Assembly (NCBI GenBank): GCA_039619475.1 | Contig: CM077116.1 | Coordinates: forward strand, 29,140,183 to 29,204,182 | Source of the DNA: Icerya purchasi | Lineage: Eukaryota > Arthropoda > Insecta > Hemiptera > Monophlebidae | Length of the DNA stretch: 64,000 nucleotides | Direction: 5' to 3' | Shown here: positions 10,700 to 22,712 of the stretch, one piece after another | How positions within the stretch are numbered: position 1 is the first letter of the stretch | How the letters are laid out: each line of letters starts with the position of its first letter | Translations under genes and position numbers: made by a program | The notes under the pieces: model-generated | What the model saw: only the letters and a program-made list of their open reading frames with translations | Told to the model about the DNA's origin: nothing | Database searches by the model: none

Positions 10700-12023
10700 A
10701 TGCACAACAGCCGTACATTGCATTACCGCAATGTATCAAAATCCCCCGGCCCTGCCCAGGTAGCGGAGCGGCACGATCCGGCACCGCAGATGAGTGATAA
10801 CACCGCAGCAACAGGTAATATCAATTTATTTACTACTACTAACCCAACACATGAAACTAACCGTAGTAACAGCTCAACGTTATCGATGTCCCCGCAACTA
10901 CCAATAACCAAACCAATCCTACCGTACGAACTTATGCTTCAGCGGTAAATGAGACATTTCCGACGAAGAAGCAAGCAATAATAGTCGAAGTGGACAACGA
11001 AACAACGTACACCGACACCGTAAAAGCGGTTGCAGATATCATTCAAGGGAAAAACATTTTATTCGCATCAAAAATCCCTAACAACCGCGTATGCCTTTAT
11101 CTTAACTATGTCTCGTTAGTAAATAAAATTACGGCGGAACATACTACAATAACTGTTAACAGTAAAATATTCAAATTAGGCAGATATGTAAACGTTTCGA
11201 AAAGATTAATTCTATCAAATGTCTCCCTTGCACTAAATAATTAAAAACCTTCTTCTTGAAAACAAAATCGAACTGACATCTGCGGTAGCGTTCCTCAAAG
11301 CCGGATTGCGAGAACAAGATCTCAGCCATATCTGCAGATTTCGCAGACACGTCTATATAAAAGTGTTGGATGAACAAATCCAGACAAACCCTGATTCCTT
11401 ACTGGTCGAATATGATGGAGAAAAATTGAGGATATTTATAACCATCGAAGGTGAGAAATCCAAGGAAAATGGAAAAATTAACCAGATTGCGACAGCCACG
11501 GAAAACAGGCCTGACAAAGAGGAACAATTAGCAGACGTTAAGGCAATCCCAACCCAGATTTTAACGCCTTTGATAATAAAAAAGTAATACGAGTATGGAA
11601 ATGTTCTACTCTCATGAAGGTACAAAATCGGCACAGAAAAGACCAAAAGCTAAGACCCCTGATACACAAGATCATCAGCCAGTATATACCGCCTCTACGG
11701 AGCCATCAACAACCAAACAGCCAAAAATTAATCAATCCGAGGACACAAGGAAAAAAGGCAGTATTGATAGAGCTCTGCTACCCTTCCAAAGCATGATAAA
11801 TGAACAGCATCAAACAGCTGGTATGCTGAGCATAGAGCAACTCACAATTCTTCTGCAGGAAGCCAAAAAATCAGAGTCAATAACAAATGTAATAAATAAA
11901 CTCGGATTATTGAATGTGCCCGTAAGTACCATCCTCACTAAATTAAACGTAATTTATGAAGCAACGAATGACAGATCGTTAAAAATTACAATAACCAAAT
12001 TTACGGGAAAAAATGAACGATGA
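10700..12023 (+). pseudogene. LINE B ORF1, frameshifted, no zinc knuckle seen
   Basis: Pieces in different frames align in order with LINE A ORF1: SAVNETFPTKKQAIIVEV, IPNNRVCLYLNYVSLVNKI, VNVSKRLILSNVSLALNN, LREQDLSHICRFRRHVYIK and LLVEYDGEKLRIFI. In A the matching last segment runs straight into the CCHC knuckle. Here it continues as TIEGEKSKENGKIN with no Cys/His pattern in any frame I followed. The tail (11595-12023) is charged and ends 26 bases before ORF2. The likely role is nucleic-acid binding, as for other LINE ORF1 proteins. At least three frameshifts make it non-functional. Confidence 0.65.
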
Positions 12024-12049
12024 ATTGCAACGAATAAATAATCAAAATA

Positions 12050-15000
12050 ATGAGGATAAAAATTCTGCAGTGGACCATCAACGGAGACCTTACTAAATTA
12101 TTTAAACTCCGACTGTTAATCGCCTTATACCAACCAACAGTTATATGTCTACAAGAGACTAGGTTAAAACCTGGCCAGTCCTTTAACATCAAAAATTACT
12201 CTATTTATAGAGCAGACTTTCAAGATGGCAGCATAGCAGCTGGTGGAGTAGCTAGTGCATGATTTCGCGGTGCTTGCATCACAACAGTCGACAGCAGCGG
12301 GTGTACAAAACATCATACTACAAATTAGCATTCCAAATTCAATACATCTCAGGCAGCTTAGTGTAACGTCCTTAGCTGACATGCTCAAAAAAGAAAAAAA
12401 GAAATAAAGCTTAGTATAAGTAATATTTACATTCCCCCAAATCAAGATGTTACGATTAACGACCTTCATTCGATAATCACACAAATACGAAGTCCCTGGA
12501 TATTTGTCGGCGATTTCAACGCCCATAGCCCTACTTTGGGATCGCAGACGTTAAACAAGAAAGGAAAGATCTTTGAAAAATATCTCAGCGAAAACGATGA
12601 TGTAGTTTTGTTAAATAATGGAGCGCCAACTCGTTTTAACTCCTTTAACGGCTCCTTTTCAGCTATTGACTTTACCTTGGCTTCGGTTACTTTAGCCCCT
12701 TTCTTAGAGTGGTCCGTACACAATGATCTGTGCTCGAGTGATCATTTTCCGATAATTACCACTGAGTAGTTCACAAACCAAGGCCAGTAGCAAAAACCAC
12801 CCAGATGGATTTTAAAGCAGGCAGACTGGAACCTATTTACAGAAATGTGTGCAAATTTGCAAGTAAGCGAGATCGGCAATACTAACTTGATGCTAAAAAG
12901 TTTCAGCAATACAATAGTGGAAGCAGCCCGTAGAGCAATTCCGCGCTCCAAAGTAATAGTTAACCCGAACAATGTGCCGTGGTGGAACCTTACTGTTCAG
13001 CAAGCCATTCGAAATAGGAAAAAAGCACTCGCTAAATTCCGAACTACAAGACTAATAGAGGATCTAGAAAACTTTAGAAAAATACGTGCGCAAACAAGAC
13101 GCCTCAGACGGTCCGATAAACCGAAAAGTTGGCACAACTTCATAGAATCCAATGATCCATAGACGTCGGATCAATATATGTGGGCGAAGATAAAAACCCC
13201 CTAAATGGATGCAAAACATACTTCTCAATTCCGTGGATATCGGTTAGCGACACCATAATAACGTCCCCGGACGAGATCGCAAATGCTCTGGCTGCCACCT
13301 TTGCGGATAAATCATCTAATGCTAACTATTCATCTGCGTTTCATAAATTCAAGGTGGAACAAGAAAAACATGATATAAATTTAGATGATGGAATTTCTGA
13401 GTTTTACCTTAGTGGAACTGCAGGGAAGTTTGCAACACTTTAGCAAGAATACATCCCCGGGTCTGGATGATATACCGACTATCTTCGTGAAACATCTACC
13501 GCAAACTGCAATAAATGCGTTACTGCAGATATATAATAAAGTCTGGTTGGATCGAAATTTTCCAGACGTCTGGTCAACATCAATCGTTATTCCAGTACTA
13601 AACCCAGGAAAAAGCAGACACTTTCCAACTAGTTATCGACCTATATCGTTAACGTGCGTACTGTGTAAAATAATAGAAAAAATGATAGTAAACAGACTAA
13701 TGTCGTATTTAGAAGCAAAATCGAAAATTAGGATTCTGAAAAGGTCGATCAACGCTTGATCATCTGGTACATCTGGAAGTGGAAATCCGAAGCGCATTTA
13801 GTAATAAACAACATTTATACTCCATTTTCCTTGACGTTGAGAGAGCATACGATACAACTTGGACATACCGAATAATCAAGAAATTTAAAGAGTGCGGAAT
13901 AAATGGTAATATGCTATATTTTATAAAAATTTCCTGGCAAATAGAACGATACCGGTCCGGGTAGCAAATTCGCTATTTAATCTCCAAAAGCTGCAAAACG
14001 GAATCCCGCAGGGGACTGTACTCAGCGTATACTGCTTTCTGATAGCAATAAATGACATAACGAACTGCATTCCACCTCCACTAATGTACAGATTATATGC
14101 GGATGATCTTAACATCTCATACAGAACCCGATATGCAGAAACTGCTCAGCAAATGCTCCAAATAACGCTAAAGAATCTTGAGCATTGGAGCCAACAAACC
14201 GGATTCAAATTTTCCACTTTTAAAACATACTGCGTCGACTTGCATCGCAAGAGCGGGCAGCAACCGACCTTACAGCTAAAATTGTACAACAACGCATTAG
14301 AATTTCAGCCTCGCGCAACCTTTCTTGGTGTCATCTTTGGCTCCAGGTTGCGCTGGGCGGATCATATTATGGAGCTTCATAGGAGATGCGTGAAGTTCTT
14401 GAATGTACTAAAGGTTCTAAACGGAAAAAAGAGCAGACCACACACGAACGCGCTCCTGATGATTTACCGCGTAATTATCCGGTCAAAGATGGCCTATGGA
14501 TGCATACTGTATCGTACGGCGTTGAAATCATTACTTCGGAAGCTGGATACAATACACCATACTGCAATACGAGGAGCGTTAGGTGCTTATGTTACTAGCA
14601 CCACACCCAGCATACTAGCATTGGCAGGTGAACCATCGCTACAAATCCGAAGGCAAATGCTGACGGTAAACTATGGAGCAGCAATGCTGACGGTAAACTA
14701 TGGAGCAGCAATGCTGACGGTAAACTATGGAGCAGCAATGCTGACGGTAAACTATGGAGCAGCAATGCTGACGAGGATAAATCATCCCAATCTATCGTTA
14801 ATGGACCTCACAGGTACGAGCTCTATGGCAGCCAGGGTTCGAGTAGATTTAGCAGACCTGAATCTTGGACTGGCCGAATTGCTGCACCTACCACGGGAAA
14901 AGATTCGCCCCATCACTATGGACTGTGCACTACGGAAATGGAATGAAAGATGGATTAGTACTGATAAAGAAAATAAATTGCGCATGGTTAAAAGCACCAT

Positions 15001-15307
15001 TTATCTTCTGAGGACGACGGTACAGGAAAGTCGCATGTAAGAGAAAGTACTTGCCCGGCTTAGAATCGGCCATACCCCGCTAACGCATGCGTATATCTTC
15101 GAAGATGGTGAACCTCCAGTTTGCGAACTCTGTGAGGAAACCAGGACTGTTCATCACCTATTACTTAAATGTAAGAAATATGAAAATTGTAGAGTGCAGA
15201 GCGATATACCTATGGATGATTTTAAGGATGTTCTCCGAGATGATATACCTACGACTCATAAACTACGTACGTACTTTATTTATACGGATTTAATGCGTTA
15301 TCTTTAG
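12050..15307 (+). pseudogene. LINE B ORF2: endonuclease, RT, thumb, Cys/His end; RNase H absent
   Basis: The start MRIKILQWTINGD and LQETRLKPGQ mark the endonuclease, continued by VGDFNAHSPTLG and CSSDHFPII. The RT has SPGLDDIPTIFVKHLP, SYRPISLTCVLCKIIEKM, FLDVERAYDTTW, NGIPQGTVLS and LYADDLNISY. The thumb reads TAIRGALGAYVTS, like LINE A. Four 27-bp tandem repeats follow in frame. The protein then passes through ALRKWNERWIS to the terminal CELCEETRTVHHLLLKC. The roughly 120-residue RNase H that A carries between these segments is missing. Several stops and frameshifts (for example near 12260, 12768 and 13160) make it a pseudogene. Confidence 0.8.
14657..14773 (+). repeat. 27-bp tandem repeat, 4.3 copies, inside LINE B ORF2
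   Basis: Four identical 27-bp units start at 14657, 14684, 14711 and 14738, with 9 bases of a fifth. Each encodes MLTVNYGAA in frame, so the reading frame is kept. The single-copy counterpart in LINE A is the KYLVEKYHV region. Unit identity implies a recent expansion in an otherwise decayed ORF. Confidence 0.95.
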
Positions 15308-15381
15308 TTAAGCTAAATTAAGTGGTCATAGCCAAAAGGCAATAAGTACTGCTGTTAAATAAATTTAAAAAAAAAAAAAAA

Positions 15382-17073
15382 TACTTTTTTATCATCTTGT
15401 AGATAAATCTATCATGCCGAACCGAGCCGAATGCTGTCTTAATATCTAATACAGAACCATTTTGGTAGATACACGTGATGTAAAATTACTTGTTAGCATC
15501 TTTTTTTTAATTCGCGAACGGTTTAATTATATTGTATCTCCTAAACTCGAATTGTTGCGGAGATCAAAAAATTTTGGAGTCCAATGTGGACACTATTGCT
15601 TCATCCTTGTTACTGCTAACTGCTGCTATCAGTGTTGATGGGTAATCGTCCGTTGCTGACAAGCCCAGGGAAAAACCCAAACAAGAAAAAAAAAATAATA
15701 ATATAAGTTTTTCAAGAATCTTGCTCATTGCTGGAAGGGGGTTGGCTGAGGATTTTCTTGGTTTTTTTTATTTGTATAACTTTTGCATTTTTCCATAACG
15801 GAGGAAAATATGAATGACGGAGGCAGGCATTAGCTATTCACGTCAAACATGTTAACTTTTTAGAGGGTAGAGCTTTGTGGCGACTATTATTTATTCCATC
15901 GTTTCCCGGGGATTTTTTCTTTTAAGACCTTTTATGGTGTTAGAGATTTGAGTATTTGAAACCTGACACGGACATTAGTATTATGAAGGTTATTTACCGT
16001 ATTGGTCACTTCGTTTATTGTCTTTAGATCACTTAGGTTTACGGACAATGAATGACAGCACATAGTTGGCATTTTGCTTTAGTGTTGATCAAGCTTAAGC
16101 CATGTTCGTTAAATGTAGCAATGGTGTTATATTTCTTTCATTAATATTCCGGGAAAGTTCCACATACGGTTTTAATTTCTGTCAAGCGAGAATAACAGAC
16201 GATTTTATAACGTATTCCTAAATTTGGAAACTTCTCTTAACCAGAAATTTAAAGATCTTAATTCTTCGTAGTCTGTTGAATTTCGGTTTGGAGTCCAGTG
16301 TGTCTGTTTCAAACTGTAATTAGCCTAGCAATGCGTCTGGACTTTAATTTTCCTGATCGAAAATATATTTTTTTCCGGAACGCTGCAGTCTATAATATGC
16401 TTGATTTGGTCGATAAATTAAATGATATGTCGTTCATTTTTTGACCATGTTCCAGTCTATGTGTTTAATTAGACTTCATTTATTGGCTTTGCTGAAATTG
16501 TATATCATGAGATTGACGACGACGGCTGAACCTGCGAAAGTAATAATCACTGATGGCTGATCGGAACTCAGGTCACTGATAGGATTTATAAATGTGACTG
16601 CTTCTGTCGTGTTTGTCATAAGGTTTCCTCCTCAATTTGCTGAAACATAGCTATGTTCGCGTGGATATAACATGTTAATATTCCAATTGCTAAGTTTATA
16701 TAATGTTGCCCCACCGGTTGATCGTGAAGCATCCTCATGATGAATATCTGCGGTTAAAATCGCCTCCGACTATCGTTCTGCTATTGATGGAATTCAACTC
16801 GTTCATGTCATCGCAGAATAGCTTCGATTTTGACTGCATTGAACGCAGTGTGCCTACGGGGAAGGAATAGGACTATATTATATATGTCTATTTTATCGCC
16901 CGAGGGAGTATCAATTTGGATTCCAACATTTTCAAAAGCGTTAAGATTTAGTACAGGTAGCAACTTGTGTTTACGATTTCGTTTGACTATAACTGCGACT
17001 CCATCGCCTCGTGAATTCGGTCGATAAAAATGTTACTTTTATTTCGAATGTTTCTCGCATTCCAAGTAGCCAT
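15382..17073 (-). pseudogene. Jockey-like LINE D, ORF2 5' part: endonuclease and RT, decayed
   Basis: The minus-strand frame begins at an ATG at 17073 with MATWNARNIRN, the opening of a Jockey endonuclease. Then come SRGDGVAVIVKRNRKHKLLP, IDIYNIVLFLPRR and a GGDFN segment near 16740. RT follows: SPGNDGINNSRHKALPSKK near 15900, a PAMSKILEKLI block near 15725, QQFEFRR near 15555 and VLDIKTAFGSARHDRF near 15440. Stops and frameshifts occur throughout. A short plus-strand LINE tail sits at about 15577-15702, and LINE B cuts the element at 15381. Confidence 0.72.
15577..15702 (+). mobile_element. Short 3' end of a LINE, probably C-related, inside Jockey D
   Basis: The segment interrupts the minus-strand Jockey RT. 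It ends with GGTAATCGTCCGTTGCTGAC and AAGCCC, comparable with the family C end, followed by an A-rich tail. Only about 125 bases are present, with no coding motif. The assignment to family C rests on the terminal motif alone. Confidence 0.4.
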
Positions 17074-17079
17074 TTTTAT

Positions 17080-18215
17080 CGCGTGTCATCGTACACGGTA
17101 GAAATTTGGAAGTTACGTTTGTAATAACGTCAAATTGCTATTTTTTGGCTTTGCAATCGCGTAAATTAGAAATTAGCTCAAAGTTTAAAGTACTTAGTTC
17201 TTCACTCGAATTTATGGGGGATTTTGTGATCGGTGGATTTTACTAAACTGGCAAAAGTAAATGCGGGAGTGCTTGTGGGCATATAGTCATCAAGAGGCAT
17301 TGGACTTGGGTAAATTTTACCTCAGTGAGTTGGGAAAATTAGTTTCATAACTGTACGTCATAGTTGTGGTTGAGACCGCCTTCGAATGAGTACTGGGGCT
17401 TTACTGGTTGCCTGACCTCTAAGGTTCTCGTATTTTAGCCTATCGGAGAAATTTTCATCCGTAGCTCTATATTCTCTATTACACATCCGGCACATTGTAT
17501 TAAATCCGAATTCCAGTCGGATGTTTTGTGGATTCCTGCGCATTTAGCATAGAAAGTTTTGACCTATCAATGCTGGGAGACGTGTCTAAACATCTGGCAG
17601 TTATAACATTGAGTGACTTTATTCGAACCATTTCTCTCATAGTCCCATTTTACAACGATGCGTGATATCGCAGTGTGACGCATGTTGAGCTCTTTGACCG
17701 TGGTAGTCTTCTTTTCAAAGGAAAGAAAAATAAACGGTCATATCTTTGTTGTACATGTACTTCTTCTTTCCTTATGACACATTTCACATTTAATCATTTT
17801 GGTTCTATGTTGGTTAATTACGCTAGTAAAACAGCGGGCTTAATATTGTCGAAGTTCAAACAACAATGCCTTGAAGGGCTTGTCGCCTCTGATTCCATTC
17901 GTGACAAATTTGTAATGTGAAATAAGATGTGTTTCACCTTCTCGAAACCTTCAGTAGACTTGCAGTACAATTTTAATCTCATTCGTATTCTTTTAACGGC
18001 GTAGTTCTTCAATTTGTTGTTAGAGCATTGTGTAAAGTCGCCGTATCCAGTTTGAAGATAGTAATTGGGGATACATGAAGTTTTGGCTTCTTAATCACAA
18101 TTACTTCATTACCCTATTCTCGCATTTCTGCTTGTAGTGGAAGGAACCTATTGCGGATAGGGGCCCTAGTAGAAGGCTGATCTGAGTTGATTTTTCTCCG
18201 TTTTCCTGTTGGGGC
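17080..18215 (-). pseudogene. Jockey-like LINE D ORF1, gag-like with zinc knuckles, decayed
   Basis: The minus strand starts near 18210 with MPQQENGEKSTQI. KKPKLHVSPITIFKLDTATL follows, then AISRIVVKWDYERNG, CYNCQMFRHVSQH (first knuckle), YAKCAGIHKTSDWNSD (second) and a CAGC remnant (third). This is the order of Jockey-clade ORF1, whose product packages element RNA. Stops are common. It lies directly upstream of the ORF2 remnant at 17073, as expected for Jockey elements. Confidence 0.6.
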
Positions 18216-18239
18216 ATATTGGCGGGAACAAAGAAAACA

Positions 18240-18749
18240 AAATCGATAAAAATTAACATATTCAAAATACGCAGACAAACAATAAAGACAGAATTTGATT
18301 AACGAAAGCCTCTTACCAGATTAAATTTAGTAAATTTATACGTAAATATATTCAGAATAAAACTATTAAGCGGCGGCCTTTGCTGCGGTAGAAATTTAAA
18401 AACCTTGATGGAATTTAATTTTTGAATACGTTAAGTATTAATTAACCAAGTTTAAATAAATAAACGTGAAAAACCTGAAGTATATTTCAATCCTTAAAAT
18501 AAATAAAAATCAATCTACATGTTTCTCCGGTTCATATATAATACCATACATGGATATTATAGAGTATTTGACTTCTAAACAAATCAGTTAATGTTCATTT
18601 ATTTCACGAATTAAAACATTTTTCATATTTTTTTCCGGTTTATTACATGTAAGTTTATTTCTTATATAATTTTTTTAATTGAAAAAGTTGAATGGAATTC
18701 AATCACATGTGACAGGATAAAATGAAAAAGAATTGAATACTTTTCATTG

Positions 18750-18780
<31 letters not shown>

Positions 18781-20880
18781 AACATATTTTTTTATTTTTT
18801 CAGATGTTTTTAAAGCACAGGGGGAAGTTCATATAAGAACGAATTAATTTCGGGAAAAACAGTATAATGGACTTGCAATAACATTGGTTATAAGGTAACG
18901 TTTTTTTTGTTTTTTTTGTTTAATTGAATTATCAGAAATTACGAAACAGATTCTAATCGGGAACGATGTCGAAGCGGAAATGCAACGATAGAAGAACGAG
19001 CTCGAAACCACAACCTAATAAATATTGATTGAAAAGTGTATGACAATCTTATTTGTCAAGTATGCCAGTTAAAGATCAAAAATAGAAAAACAGCGAAATA
19101 AAATTATGTTTTCGTCGGAACTACACGCAGCTTCCAATAAATTAACGCAACGGAAAATCCTAACTTCGTTGTTCGAATAAGCCACGAATTATTGAGCAAT
19201 ATTTGAAACCGCTAACCCGCTCCGGAAGCGAAATTATCGTTGTTATCGGCGACAGAGCCGTGATTGAACACGGCCAAAGAACAGACACATACAAGGAAAA
19301 GAGTCGTGGCTTTCAACGATGAATCGAGTGATATCAGTGTTTCGTTAGGTAATCATCCGGATGTTTACGAACTTGAAAAGGTTACCACCGGCAGAAGAGT
19401 CATCTATTATGTTCTACACTGACAGAAGATTTTTTTTCCCCGTTTTTTCTTTTATAAATATTGATTAATACGAAATATTGTGTCTACTATGCGAGCGTGT
19501 GTGCAAGTGGAATTCTCTTCGCGAAAATCGATGTAGCTGTTGTTGTGGTTATCTTCGAACGGTTCGAGTTTCATTAATTTTCGAATTGTAACTTTTCATA
19601 GTTTTAATAACTGCCAACTGTACCGGTCATTTCACTAAATACGAATTTCAGATCTTTGCAGGATTGCCTGAGATCAGTTTGTAAATTTAAAACGAGCTCT
19701 CTACGGACGATTCGAAAGAAGCAAACGTCAAGTTTAAATTATAAAGGGATAATTTTAGTTTTACTTACAACACAATGCACAAAATTATAACATCCGCCGC
19801 TGAAACGAATCAAACGAGAGCGACTAAATGCGACAATTACATAATAAAAAGAAAATAAGCCTAATGCTACGTTTTAAAATCCCCGCACACTTGTATAATG
19901 ATGCATAAAAAAAAAAAAAACAACAAAAAATAGCACATTACCACGCAGAAAATAATTATATAAAGAACAAAGCGAGCACGTTGATGGAGAAATATTCGTT
20001 TAAATATGTAATTACGGGTGAGATTAGCAGTACAGATTTATAACGAAATATTCTCTGTACGCGTAAGGTAAAGAAAGCCAGTTACCGCGCCGGAGTTGGT
20101 TAGGCAGTGGTATTTTGTTCGGGTAGGACTTGACACGGCGCTGTCGCACATTAAAAATATTTTAAAAATTCACTTATGCTCACTCAGCGTTCATAGTTCA
20201 CAACTCCAAACAAAGGGAAAAAAAAACATGTCAAAGAAAACTATAAGTCAGTTGTTGACCTTATATATTTTTAAAATGACGGCTGCGTACGCCCGTTAGT
20301 CGAAATATTTTGATCAATCGCTGCAAAGGCTAGAAATTTTCAATTAAACGTGAGAACTGTTTTTTTTTGTTTTTTTTTTTTTTTGAACAGAATATCATGT
20401 TTCTATGTGAGAAAAAACATTTTTACGTAAATATTACATGTCAATTAAAAATCAAAAAAGTAGAAAATACAAATTATTTACATTTAAAGTTCAAAAAGCA
20501 TGCGAATAAGTAGGTAGGTAGAGAGTTTATACAGTAGGTGAATAGTGTAAAATAAATAAAATAGCCAAGAAGTAAATAATATAATACGAGTATGGTGATG
20601 AAAAATAGTGATTTTCATAAATACGAAGTTACTTTTGATGAGTATTTCAGTAAAAGAAAGTGAAGTCGCAGGAAGTAGTTTTATAATGCTGACACGCACT
20701 GTATTTATTAAGCAATTGAAGGTACGTTGTAAATAATTCTTTATAGCAATACTTGTTGTCGACCGAGATTTTGAACTAACTCCTTTATAGTTAAAAAAAA
20801 ACAAAATGATGATCGAAAAACAAACAAAGCTTAAACAAATCCCCTTCAATAATTGTATTACTGCACTCGAATAATTAAAA
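18240..20880. other. AT-rich stretch without a recognised gene
   Basis: I see homopolymer runs (A at 18752-18771 and 19909-19920, T near 20360-20384) and short frames. One segment near 19310-19420 reads VAFNDESSDISVSLGNHPDV, but it is short and lacks recognisable context, so no gene is claimed. The 20484-20849 minus frame is low complexity. Confidence 0.55.
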
Positions 20881-20888
20881 ACACAGAC

Positions 20889-20940
<52 letters not shown>

Positions 20941-21235
20941 CTCGACCATTTTGGCCTCGTGACCCCTCTTGCTTACATTTCTATCTCTTTCTCTTCTATA
21001 CTTTGTATAAAATTATCAAAATTTACAACGTAATTAACAAACGTTATATAAAATTGGGACATTTTGTGTTACATAAAATTAGGACATTTTGCGTTACATA
21101 AAATTGGGGCATTTTTTTGGGATATTTTTGAGACATTATTTTGGGAAATTTTGCGTTACATAAAATTGTGACATTTTTTCTAATGCGCGGTAGCCTAAGA
21201 ATTACGTTGTAATTAATATACTCGTACATATATAT
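20881..21235 (+). repeat. Dispersed repeat X, copy 1, with AT microsatellite
   Basis: An AT run (about 20896-20939) is followed by ACTCGACCATTTTGGCCTCG, CTTCTATACTTTGTATAAAA and several ATAAAATTGGGACATTTT-type units. The unit lies between inverted copies of TTTACAACGTAATT and AATTACGTTGTAA. The same ordered blocks occur at 23965-24367 (opposite strand) and 49740-50025. It is probably a non-autonomous element; the class is unknown. Confidence 0.7.
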
Positions 21236-21380
21236 GTAGACAGAATAAAAGTTTCAACAGATAATTTTATGTACATAATAATACAACAGAACAATAATGA
21301 ATATTTAAATTTATATAAAACGATAAACACGCTTGTATATTTTGTAGACTTTTAAAGAAAACACGTATTCTAACGCATAA

Positions 21381-21402
21381 CACACACACACACACACACA
21401 CA
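21381..21402. repeat. CA microsatellite
   Basis: Eleven CA units. Confidence 0.95.
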
Positions 21403-21851
21403 AATGGACCATGCCAGTATTCAAGACTGGCAATTTTTATTACTACCAGTTGCAAACTGAAGGAAGCCATGACGTTTTAAACAAGGAACCGACCTCATCC
21501 TTTAGAACAAATGGAGCTACTTTCTAAATATAAACGTTAGCGTACGAATTGCTTCAGAATAATAATATAAATATCGAAGGAAGAATAAAATATCATATAT
21601 AAACGAACCTCAACAAACACGGTATCTAATTTTAATAATTTGATCTAAGGGGAAGTGGAAAAAGAGTATTTTTTAATAAAAGCGGAAAGTGATAACTAGG
21701 ACTAGGGATCACAGAGTAAAGTGAGAATATAATTGAAAATTAGAAAAGGTAATTAACGACAATAACTTTTAATTTCCTTTTTTTTTGAATATTTGAATAC
21801 GCAACTTGAGAACTATGCGCTCCGTGTATATACGTATTAGTAATGTTCCAT

Positions 21852-22299
21852 ATAAAATGTTTTTCTACAAAAAATAAATACCGATACTTGAAGGTTTATT
21901 ATAAAAATTTAAAAGTGCACTAAAAAGTAAAAAATAATTACTCCCGATAAGAAAAAATATATATCAGAGCGGTATAACACTTAAGTGGTGATATCGCAAT
22001 TCTTATACAACATTAATACTTTAATCAGAGTCGGCATCAAATTCATGTTACTATATCTAGGAACAATTTAATGAACATTTAATGCAGTTTTTAATTATTA
22101 TTATAATGTGAATTTGATGACGACTGTAATTAAGGTTTTAATGTTGTATAAGAATTACGATATCACCACTCAAGTGTTATATCACTCTGATATATATTTC
22201 TTATCGGGAGTAATTATTTTTTACTTTTTAGTGCATTTTTAAATTTTTATAATAAATCTTCAAGTATCGGTATTTATTATTTTTAAAAAAGCATTTTAT
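21852..22299. mobile_element. Long inverted-repeat (foldback or MITE-like) element
   Basis: The left arm (about 21852-22052) and right arm (about 22103-22299) are near-perfect reverse complements over roughly 200 bases. Shared blocks include AATAAATACCGATACTTGAA, TTACTCCCGATAAGAAA and GTGGTGATATCG. About 50 bases separate the arms. There is no coding capacity. Such palindromes are typical of non-autonomous DNA transposons. No clear target duplication was identified. Confidence 0.8.
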
Positions 22300-22439
22300 T
22301 TTTTACTTTTTAGTGCACTTTTATTCAATTAAATTAAAACATTTCAATAAGAACAGATATTTCCACGGTAAAAACATCAAAAGCTACATTTCTATGGTAA
22401 ATTAGCAAATTTATAGTATTTTAAGTCAATAAATCTAAC

Positions 22440-22712
22440 CCGACGGTGAAACGAATCATGAATGAAAAGCATCCAAAAAGCTTCAACCTCCCGCATTATT
22501 ATAGATAACCCAAAAACTATCGGTCAGATCTTGATCAAATTCAAATGGGACCACATGAGAAACACTATCTTTCAAATAAAAGAAGAATCATCAAAATCGG
22601 TTGATCTAGAAGAAAGCTCTGAGGTAACAGAGATAAAAAAATAAATAAAAAATAAAATAAAAATAAAAATACAGTCGAATTGAATACCTCCTCCTTTTTT
22701 GAAGTCGGTTAA
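22440..22712 (+). repeat. Repeat ending in a common insect motif
   Basis: The 3' side reads CAGTCGAATTGAATACCTCC and then TCCTTTTTTGAAGTCGG. I recall this terminal motif as widespread in insect genomes within non-coding dispersed repeats of unsettled class. The open frame at 22462-22644 lies inside the repeat and is not taken as a gene. Confidence 0.45.

Larger units (their letters stand above)
10664..15381 (+). mobile_element. LINE B, two-ORF non-LTR retrotransposon lacking RNase H, inserted in Jockey D
   Basis: ORF1 remnants (10700-12023), ORF2 remnants (12050-15307), a short 3' UTR and an A-rich tail (about 15367-15381) form a near full-length element. Jockey D reading continues on both sides: DIKTAFGSARHDRFIYKM at 15382 onward and NKIVCNFL before 10663. 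The flanks TTCTTATC (10656-10663) and TTTTTATC after the tail match at 7 of 8 bases, which may be a worn target duplication. B is related to A by ORF1 and by the thumb and C-terminal segments of ORF2. Confidence 0.75.

Noticed and set aside
14657..14773. CRISPR-like array
   Set aside because: The units abut without spacers and lie in a retrotransposon ORF of a eukaryote.
19310..19420. Possible exon reading VAFNDESSDISVSLGNHPDV
   Set aside because: Short, with no splice-site context or second exon that I could support.
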